Source: Lepidodermella squamata
Taxonomy: Eukaryota > Gastrotricha
Length of the DNA: 64,000 bases
Direction of reading: 5' to 3'
Assembly: GCA_047495785.1 (NCBI GenBank)
Contig: JBLDXI010000017.1
Location: 1,736,001-1,800,000, forward strand
The notes beneath the pieces were generated by a model that worked only from the letters and a program-made list of their open reading frames with translations, searched no databases and was not told where the DNA came from. Positions 9,664 to 19,508 of this stretch are shown one piece after another (the stretch's first letter is position 1; every line of letters starts with the position of its first letter). The translations under genes were made by a program, and so were the position numbers.

Positions 9664-10140
9664 GATGTTCTTACACAGTTTTTCTTGAGGATTTTAAATT
9701 TTTTAATTTCAGATCCCTAGGATGCTCCCATCCTCCTTAAAACGCGGAAAACCCCAGAGTTGCTCTGAAATGTGTTACTGATTCAGGCCTTTGTAGAGAC
9801 TCTAGCATGATCCCAGTAAAATTTTTGAACATTTACTTAGATTCCTCAGATTGCCCCGGAAAATCTTGACTGCGCACAAGAAAAATGGCATCAGAATATA
9901 TTGCGCGGCTAATTATTAATTGATGCAATAAAAAACTACATTTTTTAAGCTCGCATCATTTTTTAGAATTAGCATTTTTTCGCTCGTAAACTTTGAAGCC
10001 CATTTTCTCAGCAACCCTGATGAATATCAACCCCTTTTTATACCATTCGACTCCTCGTTAATAGACCTTGAAAGTGACACGAAAATCTCACAATGTCAAA
10101 AATTTCGCCAAACCCCACTTTTCACTTATTTTCGGTCAAT
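9559..10140. repeat. Inverted repeat with 38-bp perfect arms
   Basis: Positions 9559-9599 (ATTGACCGAAAATAAGTGAA, then AAGTGGGGTTTGGCGAA) reappear in reverse complement at 10100-10140 with one mismatch near the inner end. About 500 bp separate them. The inside contains the second copy of the dispersed repeat of 7129. No transposase is present. This could be a foldback element or the scar of an inversion. Confidence 0.7.
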
Positions 10141-10659
10141 TATTTCGTTGGAATTTAAATAATAATTGTTGGAGATTGAAAAATAAAATATTTATTCAAA
10201 GCTACGTTTAATTTTTTTGCGTTTACGTATGATTGCATCGAGGCGCAAGCTTCTCACATATTCATGCGTTTTTCGGCGCCAGTTTAAGACTTTTCAGCAG
10301 AGAACCCAAGGGGTGATACGGCGATCCTGGATAATATCTTGAACGTTCCGGCCTTTCGTTTCAGGAAACTTGAATGTGAATAGGACCAATCAGCAACACT
10401 GATGATCAAAAACGGGAGGAAATGTTTAGCTCCTCTAAGCGGAATGTGGAATTTCCAGTAAACAAAGTATCCGAGTCTCGCGTTTTCCAATTTAACCTAA
10501 AAACATTATGAGTAAATGGATATTTATTCAAATTTTAGTGATAATCATAATTTTATGAACAATTTCTGAATTAATTTCTCTTCATTCCAGGTCATCAATT
10601 ATATTGAGTTTCAAACGACTGCTGGTAAAAAAACGTCAGGTGGAGGAATTTCTGCTGTA
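10141..10659. other. intergenic, no gene seen
   Basis: Between the inverted repeat and NHL3 exon 3. Only short ORFs without family resemblance are present. Confidence 0.45.
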
Positions 10660-13600
10660 TCAGTAACATTGTTTGAGATTAGCGAAAAACGATAGGCGAT
10701 TACTCGCAGCCTCAATGACAGCAACAACGCGGCTGAAAACACCGAAATTCAGGTCGAATGGGTAGTCGTCGGGTATGTCGGCAATGGCCAGGGCCGACGG
10801 AGCAAAATTTTTCATTCCAAAATCGCACAGTCTTTTCTTCGCATCAAGAGAGAATACCTGGAAAATCAACACAAAATTATAATGATTATTCCAGTATTTC
10901 ACGGCTACGCATGCATTGACTATGAAAAAGGTTGTTTCAATTAGCAAAATCAACATTCCAACTTCGAATAATGACTGAAAAATTAACTGTCGTAAAGATA
11001 GATATAGCATAAAATGGCTCCCCACTTGTAAGACGGCACTATCTGAGGAAATCGGTGATCGAATAGCACATTACTACAAGCAACTAGCAAGCCCCTAAAT
11101 GAAAAAGGACGCTTTTCGTAACGGTCCTACGAAGTTTAATATTTTTTATTTTTTTTTTCGTTTTAAAGAGCGCAGCTTTCGCTTTAGCGCCCTGAGACCA
11201 GCATCAGGTGATGGTAAGGATACATACCTTAGACACAAATCAAATTCGCAGATGGTTAAATATTTTCTGGACTTCAAATCCGACCACCCTCTGAAAGACC
11301 AATACACTGAACTCTCCGTGCAGATCAAAGTGGATGGAAAAATGAGAGATCGTTCATTCAAAATTTAAAGACAAGACCACGTCGATAAACATTTGATTTG
11401 ATGAATGATCAAGGTGGCAAAGTCATAAGGTTAGAAATTTGCATCCAAATTTGTTTTTATCCAGTGAGAAAAATTTGCCTTGGAGGCGCGGCGTTATGCA
11501 CTTTGAGGTGCCCACTGGAATTAAGGAAAATGGTGAGCCTTTTGTCCGTGTTCCCTTGGCGATGGTAACACGAAAGGCGAGCGACCGAGGCAGAAAACGC
11601 ATGAAGACTGGAACACCCGAAATATGTGAAACACAGATAATACCCATTTGTGACATGAAACTGCTGTGTTAGAAGCGTGCGGCCTGATGCTATTACCCCG
11701 AGAGCCTTGAAAGGAAACAGAGACGAGAAACGAGCAACATATATTTATCGCAGATAGTATCAAACGAGACGGAAGGCGTAACAGCTACTGCTGAACAAAA
11801 TGGAAAATTTCCAAATTTTTTATTTTTGTTATTTTTTTTTCGTTTTAAAGAGCGCAGCTTTCGCTTTAGCGCCCTGAGACCAACATCAGGTGATGGTAAG
11901 GATACATACCTTAGACACAAATCAAATTCGCAGATGGTTAAATATTTTCTGGACTTCAAATCCGACCACCCTCTGAAAGACCAATACACTGAACTCTCCG
12001 TGCAGATCAAAGTGGATGGAAAAATGAGAGATCGTTCATTCAAAATTTAAAGACAAGACCACGTCGATAAACATTTGATTTGATGAATGATCAAGGTGGC
12101 AAAGTCATAAGGTTAGAAATTTGCATCCAAATTTGTTTTTATCCAGTGAGAAAAATTTGCCTTGGAGGCGCGGCGTTATGCACTTTGAGGTGCCCACTGG
12201 AATTAAGGAAAATGGTGAGCCTTTTGTCCGTGTTCCCTTGGCGATGGTAACACGAAAGGCGAGCGACCGAGGCAGAAAACGCATGAAGACTGGAACACCC
12301 GAAATATGTGAAACACAGATAATACCCATTTGTGACATGAAACTGCTGTGTTAGAAGCGTGCGGCCTGATGCTATTACCCCGAGAGCCTTGAAAGGAAAC
12401 AGAGACGAGAAACGAGCAACATATATTTATCGCAGATAGTATCAAACGAGACGGAAGGCGTAACAGCTACTGCTGAACAAAATGGAAAATTTCCAAATTT
12501 TTTATTTTTGTTATTTTTTTTTCGTTTTAAAGAGCGCAGCTTTCGCTTTAGCGCCCTGAGACCAACATCAGGTGATGGTAAGGATACATACCTTAGACAC
12601 AAATCAAATTCGCAGATGGTTAAAGTTCAATACGACAAAATTTTCAACCGCCCGCTGAAGGCTGATATCAATCAACGTAGCGCATAGTTCTCGACTTCGT
12701 TAGAAATGAATAAAATGGCAATACAATAACACCAAGATCGGTGAGACAAGTCGTTGCTACATGTATTTAACCTGCAAGCGTGTTTTGATGCATGGGGTAA
12801 AACATTGTCATAACCGGGACTTCTCCTTGCTTGAGCTTAGCACCACCTCAATCCATGTCGACGTAAGAAGAGAAATTAGCTAAAACTGATCATCCGAACG
12901 GTGGAATTTATTTATCAGAAAAGCCTCCAGAAAATGAAATTATTTTCAGACTTAGATTTCCCATCAACTCGAAATGACGATTTCGATTTCGTTGAAGACA
13001 ATAGAATTCGTAAACGTTTAAAAGAAAATTGAGCAGGAGACGTGCAACAAAACTTGCGCAATAATTTTTCGAAGTGATTGAGAAGTAACTTTGGTTATTT
13101 TGGAGAAATCGTGGAGTCTCATTATTTCATTTCATTCATTCCGCTGAGGGATGAGCATTGTTTCTGAGGAAAACACGTTATAATGGTCTTTCATTTCTGA
13201 TCTATGAGGAACCATTCTTCGTCCACAATTACCGATGAAGAGTGCCGAATCAAGTCGACTAATCAATTCAAATTAATTAGTTAAGTTAGAATGTTTCCAA
13301 CCACAAAAAGGTCTAGAAAACTCGACAGACTTCGCAATTTAGATAAAGATACGCTAATATAAAGAGGCTTGAAATGGCGATATGTTAATATTTCCGGGTT
13401 CAAAAAGTGGCAGGGTAATAGAGGACGAAGGTAGAACCCCTCAGGATGCTGGGAAACTTTTTAATAGGAAGGCATCGTCACAGGCTAATATTTTGTGTTT
13501 GTTTTTTCGTTTTGAAGAGCGCAGCTTTCGCTTTACCGCCCTGAGACCGGCATCAAGATAAATTAGCCAAAATCATAACCCAAATGGTGGCATTTATTTA

Positions 13601-16141
13601 CCTCAAAAACTGAAATTAGAGGCTTATGAATTTCCCATCAGCTCGAAATGACTCGAATACTGTCTAAAACTAGAACTTGGACGTTATACTAAACATGAAA
13701 TCGCGAGATGTTAATATTTTTGGGTACATGAAGCGGCAGAGAAAATGGAGGAAAAATTTGAAAAAGGACAGTACTTTCAACGGGTATCGTCTATTTTTTC
13801 TTTATTTTCGTTTTAAAGAGCGCAGCTTTCGCTTTAGCGCCCTGAGACCAACATCAGGTGATGGTAAGGATACATACCTTAGACACAAATCAAATTCGCA
13901 GATGGTTAAATGTCACCTCGACCAAATTTTCAACCACCCGCTGAAAGCTTATATCAGTCAACATATCATATAGCTCCGAAATTCGTTGGAAATAAAAGAA
14001 ATTTGCAATAAAATGGCGCAATGGTGGGTATAACGCATTCTAATAATCAGACTGCCACTCGAATAGGAGTCAAACTCCCCCTCGATTCTTACCAATGCAA
14101 GAAAATAAGCGAGTTACTCTTAACATCCGAATGGCATTCATCGAGATGTATATTTCCAAAATGGAGCCCGAATGTTCTGTTCAACTTACTTCAATAGCGC
14201 CAGCTAAAGAATCTGAACTGAGCATTAGACCATTTTCAGGGTCGAATTGAATGCCGCGAAGACCATGAAATCCGCCAATAGCTAATTCAGCCTTGGCGAC
14301 ATCGAGCGAGCCATTCGAAGATATCGGAACGGCGTACAAACTCGATGAATCATCGCTGTTCTCACGAAAGAACAATCTACCGCCATGGGCTCCAATCACC
14401 ATCGGCTCGTTCACTTTCGTAATGACCCACTTATCCTGCGGGGTCCAGTCAGCCAGTGAGTAGGATCGAATGCAGTTGCCAAACGCCGTGAAACAGCGAT
14501 TGACGTTTGCGCATATGGCAAGGCCATGGGCGAACAAACCAGTCGGGTCATCGATAACAGTTCTCACCCTGAAATTTTGAAAGTCCGAGTTTTGTTCGCC
14601 GAGATTGATTGAAATGACGATTCCGCGGGAAACAGCGACCATTTCATTGTTGACTGGGTTCAAAGCGATCAAGCGTGGGCAGGTTTGGTGGCGAGTTGTG
14701 CGCACTTTCGGCCCTTTTTCCGGGACATCGATGATTTTCACCAATTGACCAGTTACGGTATAAATCTGTGATGAAACATAAAATATAAATAGATAAATGA
14801 CCGCCTTAATCATATCAAGGCCAGAGGATTTGTATAAGAAATTTATAAGTTCAATAGTCGTCTATTTGAATCAGACAAGCAGAGTGGCGCAGTGGAAGCG
14901 CGCTGGGCCCATAACCCAGAGGTCTGTAGATCGAAACTACGCTCTGCTAAACGTCGCATTTTTTCATCGCGCTTACGAAAAATTGATATTTATCGCATGA
15001 ACCTGATTTTGATAATTTATCGATTTTTGAAAATCCAGTTCAGTTCCGATTTCGAAATGCTCATTTGAAGCTATGAATGTGATTCTTCAGCTGGGCATCA
15101 ATTTATTCACAGAAAATTGAAAAATTAATACCACCTTAAATATTATGGGAAAAACTTCCTACACAACTTCAAAGGTCCAGTGATGTATTTTCCAGTTTCT
15201 GGACACACTGATATCAAAATTTATCCGAGAACAAAATCGACTACGAGAGACTAAAATCAATAGCGTTTCCGATTTTCAATTTTTTATGTTGAAACTGGGG
15301 TTGATAAACTCGTTTGAGTTATAAGAAAAGATGCAATTTTTTCTCGATTTTACGGGTGAGGCGCGAACGCCGGTACCCAAGTGAAATATTGTGCACCCGA
15401 CTCCGCCGATGAGGCAAAGCGCAGGGGTCAGCGCGCCGCAGTGCAATGGCACGCCTCGCCCTGGGGCGACCGACTTGTTGATCTCGGTACATCCCAGTGC
15501 CAGGTAAGTTTAGTGGCAATAGCTTTTAGCTCATTGCCGCTTTCATCACTGAAACGCTTCTGAATATTCGACTCAATTTGCATAAAATCATGGAGAGAAA
15601 ATGGAACATAGAGTTTAAAAAATGCGACGTTTAGCAGAGCGTAGTTTCGATCTACAGACCTCTGGGTTATGGGCCCAGCGCGCTTCCACTGCGCCACTCT
15701 GCTTGTCTGAGACCATATCACGATAAAGATTTTATGTCCTATTTCTCCAGGTCGAAAATTGTTCAAAAATTTAGGAAAAATCATCTTACTACGTTAATAT
15801 CAAGGTTCGAATCGTGGAAGTTAAGCGTGAAAAATTACCGCGATATAACCGATGAAATGAACAACAAAGCCGTCCTTAGTTGGCAGAGCCGCGACACTGC
15901 ACGGTTTCGACTCTTTCTGGAAGTCTTCCAACGTCAACGAAGCAAGCAGCTTCATTCTTCTGTAAGGATTCTCCAGCCAGATGCGGTACCAATCAGGCCC
16001 CAGTTCAACCTGAGGCGAGCTGGTTTTCTCAGATGGAACGGCTGAATCAAAATTATCCAACAAAGCGCCGAAAGTCTTGACGTTTTTCTCAACTTTTCCA
16101 GGCTTTGCCAGCTCGGTACTTATTTCGATGGTTTGATCCAT
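10660..16141 (-). CDS. NHL3: NHL beta-propeller protein with RNA genes nested in both introns
   Basis: Exons 15839-16141, 14190-14765 and 10660-10857 give 358 residues; all are multiples of three and join in phase 0. Exon 1 is atypical: it lacks the usual helical start and basic patch and ends SVAALPTKDGFVVHFIGYIA. Exon 2 opens IYTVTGQLVK and ends GIQFDPENGLMLSSDS...AIE. Exon 3 opens VFSLDAKKRL. Intron 1 (1073 nt) holds a U1/tRNA cassette plus an extra tRNA; intron 2 (3332 nt) holds five SL-like genes. The link to exon 3 is the weakest point, since it rests on phase, order and lack of another candidate. The gene could be decaying. Confidence 0.6.
11162..11257 (-). ncRNA. Candidate spliced-leader RNA gene, copy C
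   Basis: Leader, AAG|GTATGT donor, both hairpins and the TTTAAAACG tail are intact. The 5' flank belongs to a different family from copy A, yet CCACCCTCTGAAAG (11284-11297, plus) again starts 27 bp from the inferred 5' end. Conservation of this element across otherwise unrelated flanks supports minus-strand transcription. Confidence 0.62.
11844..11939 (-). ncRNA. Candidate spliced-leader RNA gene, copy D
   Basis: Second member of the 682-bp tandem array, identical to copy C except for one base in the first hairpin region. The upstream element is present at the same spacing. Confidence 0.62.
12526..12621 (-). ncRNA. Candidate spliced-leader RNA gene, copy E
   Basis: Core identical to copy D, but its 5' flank is of the A/G type: CCGCCCGCTGAAG at 12648-12660 starts 27 bp from the inferred 5' end. 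Thus the 3' side matches the tandem array and the 5' side matches copies A and G, the mark of a recombination or unequal-crossover joint at the RNA gene. Confidence 0.62.
12624..13510. other. NHL3 intron 2, spacer between SL-like genes
   Basis: No gene is seen. From about 13370 a diverged version of the SL-unit left flank begins (GATATGTTAATATTTCCGGG, compare 5813 and 13706). Confidence 0.5.
13511..13557 (-). pseudogene. Truncated SL-like RNA gene, copy F
   Basis: Only the 3' half remains: tail, terminal hairpin and part of the first hairpin, ending at CCGGCATCAAG. The leader and donor are gone. A change in the hairpin arm (ACCGCC for AGCGCC on plus) breaks a base pair, which fits a non-functional copy. 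Confidence 0.75.
13812..13907 (-). ncRNA. Candidate spliced-leader RNA gene, copy G
   Basis: All core parts are intact and the sequence is the same as copy A over the RNA. CCACCCGCTGAAAGC (13934-13948, plus) starts 27 bp upstream. The surrounding block from about 13688 to 14309 is duplicated around copy A and the fragment at 6911, with an insertion between them there. Confidence 0.62.
14878..14949 (+). tRNA. Initiator tRNA-Met (CAT), solitary plus-strand copy
   Basis: Same 72-nt sequence as the cassette copies, in opposite orientation and without a U1 neighbour. The TTTTTT terminator about 10 nt after the 3' end and the ACAAG just before the 5' end are kept, so the duplicated unit included short flanks. 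It lies in intron 1 of NHL3, antisense to that gene. Confidence 0.92.
15351..15511 (-). ncRNA. U1 snRNA, copy 2
   Basis: 161 nt, same landmarks as copy 1. One visible difference is GCACAATATTT in place of GCAAAATATTT next to the presumed Sm region. The octamer ATGCAAAT (15576-15583) and the CCGC element (15537) are at the standard distances. It is nested in the same orientation inside intron 1 of NHL3. Confidence 0.9.
15632..15703 (-). tRNA. Initiator tRNA-Met (CAT), copy 2
   Basis: Identical to copy 1. It starts the second cassette, 120 bp upstream of U1 copy 2, and has its own T-run terminator. Together with 14878-14949, intron 1 of NHL3 holds two initiator tRNAs in opposite orientations. 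Confidence 0.93.
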
Positions 16142-16365
16142 ATTTAACAAGATCTACTGGTATCAAAAAGTTGCTAAAATTTAATATTGATAAAATTTAA
16201 TATGATAAACACTTGAAATCACAGTGTCTAGCAGAAAAGTTGCCAGATCAGACTTAGAAAAGCATAACGAAATTCGCAATAAGAACAACAGCGTAACAGT
16301 TGAATCTATAAAATTAAGCAAGTTCACAAGTTTTTGAAAGACGAAATTGCGTGTAGTGCTCAAAA

Positions 16366-18431
16366 TTACGCAGCACCATAAATATGGATACCACAGACTC
16401 TGTCGATGACAGCCAGGATGTTGTAGTAGCGCGATTCTCCAACGCAGTACGGTTTGTCTTCAAAACAACTCAAAATAGCACAGTCGTATGGCCTGAATTT
16501 GATTGCGCTTTTCGGAGGAGGTTTCAGCGTAGCTAGTTTCTCGATGCCATCAGGACTGAATATCTGAAAATTGAGGAAAACGATAATACAGCGTGTCCCA
16601 TAATTAACACAAGCAAAGAAAAAACACGAAGAAGGGCTCTGAAACTCTAAATTGAGAGACAAAGTCACATCTCATGGGCAGACAATTTTTAGAAGAATTC
16701 AAAAAATCACGAGGGTAGTAATCAAGGAGGTAATCATTCGTTATTAGGACAAAAAAGTGCGGAAAAAATTTGGTCCCAAAGGGTAAATAAACCGAAAATT
16801 ACCGAAAGTTACCATCGGGAGTTTCCGGGTTTTCTCCGGTAACTTTTCCATTTTTTTCGGTTAAATCGCGGATATATACTCAAAGACTCTCTCGGTAGGT
16901 TTAACTTTGAGAAATTAGTTGAATTTCCAACAAAAATTTGCCGAATAAAAAATAGTTGCGCAACTTCCGGGACACGCGTAGAACGAGACAAATTAATACA
17001 AAAACTCAAAAATCATACCATAGTGAGGCAATGATAATTAAAAAATCCGGAATAATTCTTAAAATGACGATATACCAAAAGTTTAAGATATTTTATGACC
17101 TGGTTTTTCAAGTTCTCGAATAATTTTCAGAAAATTCTGAAATCCCTGAAAAAGCTTGTTGGGCCATCTAAGCGAATGTTTTTCATCAGTGAAAAATGCT
17201 CGCGAAATCTTACCGTAACAGTGTCGGCACCTGCATCGGCAGCTATGATGTTACCATCGGCATCGAAATCGATCCCCCTCAAATCGCAAAACTTGCGAGA
17301 AATCACCGGTTCTTCCTCATCGAGAATCAGCATACCCAGACGTCCAATCGGTGCAGACATCAAAGAGCTGCTATTCAACGCAGTGTGATAGAACAGCCGA
17401 TCTTCAAAGCAACCGGCGACAAATGGTTTATCGATGCTAGTGACTTGCCACTCGCCGCGTTCTTCCCAACTGTCCAACGAGAAAGATTTGATTTTGTCGC
17501 CGAAAACTGTGAAAAGACGATTTTCAGCCTTGCTCAGCGATATGCCGTGCGGCGAACGGTGGGCCGGGCTTGAGTCGCTAGTCAACAGGCGCAGATTCAC
17601 ACACGTGTCGCGCGGTGAGAAGGGCGAAACAGAGAGAATTTTGCCATCATCAGCTGCGTAAATCAAACTTCGGGTGCGGTCAAACTCGATCAAACTCGGG
17701 CTATACTCGCCAACGATGCCCAAGCCAGAAATGCCAGGAATCCTTAGCGATTGCCTTATTGAACCCATCGGCTTGACCAACTATAAAATTTAAGAAATTA
17801 AAAAATTTTAACCAAAGTTGGTTAAGGTGGCTCATGATTTTCCTGATAATTTTTCGAATTTTTTATTATTATTTTCGAATTTATAATTTAATAAATTAAT
17901 TTTAACTTTTAAAATAAGTGAAAATTGATTTTAGAAATTTACGGATAGTTTGTTGAAGCCATGGCGCGTTAAAAAACAGCCCCAATCAGGCGCGGCTACA
18001 ATGCTTCTCGGTTTAATCACATCGATCGAAGCCAAATACTCGATATCCTGATAGGTCCTCGCTTCTCGCTTCCGTTTTTTCGCCATAGAACATTCAGAAT
18101 CCGCAATCGCTAAATCAGGTTTGATGGCAATTCGAGACGGTACAGCTTCAATTGCAGCGAAACTAGCTGGCGGGGTGATGAGAGGTTGAATCTTACATTC
18201 TGCCTCCGAAGGGACAGTTGAAACCTCGAATTTTCCAACTTTTGTCGACGTCACAGCAGCGAATGATTGAGTGAATTCGGGAGTTCGGAGATACGAGACC
18301 TGGAAACTATCATCAGAGGCTAGTTTAGTGCCCAAAGTGACAAGACGATCGCGTTCTGACTTTAGAAAATTGACCATCTCTTCGACTATCAGTGCGAAAT
18401 CTTCATCAACCATTGCTCCGACTGAACCCAT
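16366..18431 (-). CDS. NHL4: NHL beta-propeller protein
   Basis: Exons 17943-18431, 17214-17780 and 16366-16563 give 417 residues. Exon 1 opens MGSVGAMVDEDFALIVEEM, has SERDRLVTLGTKL and a KKRKREAR patch. Exon 2 ends GIDFDADGNIIAADAGADTVT, a clear NHL signature. Exon 3 opens IFSPDGIEKL and ends VCGIHIYGAA. Intron 2 is 650 nt and contains no recognised element. NHL5 is its closest relative (shared LVTLGTKL/LVALGTKL, TPEF and exon-3 Y-N-I-(L/V)-A-V). No TTTTAG acceptor is seen just before the ATG. Confidence 0.82.
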
Positions 18432-18837
18432 AATCGATAGCGAAAATATTGAAAAAATTAACAGCAGAAGGTATCCTAAAAAATATATGTTCCATTATGC
18501 ACAATGCTAATGATCTTGTCGCTTTTACGAATTATGCTGTTACCTAAGAGATTTCGATACCGCAGTCAAAATCAGTAAACGGAATTTGAATCAACACTGT
18601 GAAAATGGGGCTCATAAGTAAAGGAGCTGCTCACAAGAAGGGGGTCGATATCAAAAAATTTAAAACTTAGGTAGGTTATTATCCATCCAAATTTAGCAAA
18701 AATCCACTTGGCAAAGGTCCATTTTTCTGTTGATTTTACCTGCTTTTAGAACGTTTAAAATACCTATGAATTCAGAGAAGCGTCCGAGTATACCAGGTCC
18801 GAATTCACCCTGGTTACAATATTTTTTGTGTTAATTT
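18432..18837. other. intergenic between NHL4 and cassette 3
   Basis: About 400 bp. Positions near 18757-18806 resemble 8975-9025, the sequence 3' of cassette 1 (ATACCTATGA, AGAGAAGCGTCCGA, TATACCAGGTC), so the duplicated cassette unit extends past U1 on that side. Confidence 0.6.
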
Positions 18838-18998
18838 TACGGGTGAGGCGCGAACGCCGGTACCCAAGTGAAATATTTTGCACCCGACTCCGCCGATGAG
18901 GCAAAGCGCAGGGGTCAGCGAGCCGAAGTGCAATGGCACGCCTCGCCCTGGGGCGACCGACTTGCTGATCTCGGTACATTCCAGTGCCAGGTAAGTTT
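18838..18998 (-). ncRNA. U1 snRNA, copy 3 (several substitutions)
   Basis: 161 nt, with changes relative to the other three: TGTACCGAGATCAGCAAG (was CAACAAG), GGAATGTACC (was GGGATG) and CACTTCGGCTCGCTGACC (was CACTGCGGCGCGCTGACC). The 5' end that pairs with splice sites, the terminal UUCG stem, the octamer (19063-19070) and CCGC (19024) are intact. It may be a variant U1 or an early pseudogene. Confidence 0.85.
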
Positions 18999-19116
18999 AG
19001 TGGCAATAGATTTCAGCCAATTACCGCTTTCATCGCCAAAACCCTTCTGAGTATTCGACTCAATTTGCATAAAATCAAGTAGGGAGAATGAAAATTGAAT
19101 GAAAAAATGTGACGAT

Positions 19117-19188
19117 TAGCAGAGCGTAGTTTCGATCTACAGACCTCTGGGTTATGGGCCCAGCGCGCTTCCACTGCGCCACTCTGCT
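19117..19188 (-). tRNA. Initiator tRNA-Met (CAT), copy 3
   Basis: Same tRNA sequence as the other copies; the flanking GCGACGTTT on plus is GTGACGATT here. The 118-bp spacing to U1 copy 3 is unchanged. Confidence 0.93.
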
Positions 19189-19508
19189 TGTCTGAGTTAT
19201 AAGATCTAAGATTGCAGTGTATTTGTCGTCGGAATTGGCTCAATGATAAGTCAATTCACCCGAACAGCATTTCGAACTTCGGATCGGATCGGTAAGTCTA
19301 AAATGCAACTCTGAGAAGCTGAAAGAAATATTTACCGACGAAGAAATCGAAATTTTTTGTCAAATTCTAAAAAAAATGCACAGATTTCAATTTTTTCTGC
19401 CATATGGAAGGACATCAAATTAATATATGTAATAACATATAAAAATAGTCAGATAAAAAATATCTGAAACCTCTGAAAGTTCAAGTGAAAGAGACAGCAA
19501 CGTATAAC

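Larger units (their letters stand above)
11160..12523. repeat. 682-bp tandem duplication, two near-identical units
   Basis: Units 11160-11841 and 11842-12523 each start with an SL-like RNA gene and carry the same 77-codon plus-strand ORF (MHPNLFLSSEKN...). I see one base difference in the RNA gene (CCAGCATC versus CCAACATC). A third RNA gene begins the next period at 12524 and then diverges just past the promoter. The ORF is not supported as coding by anything else; its identity only reflects recent duplication. Confidence 0.92.

Noticed and set aside
11146-11361. Repeated ORFs over the SL-like genes (CLRYVSLPSPD; FRFKERSFRFSALRP), first taken as a gene family.
   Set aside because: Conservation is limited to the 95-nt RNA core, includes one-base indels (copy B) and follows hairpin pairing instead of codons.
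11439-11672. 77-codon plus-strand ORF repeated exactly at 12121-12354, first taken as a conserved small protein.
   Set aside because: Its identity is explained by the 682-bp tandem duplication, non-coding parts are equally identical, and the opposite strand has equally long ORFs.
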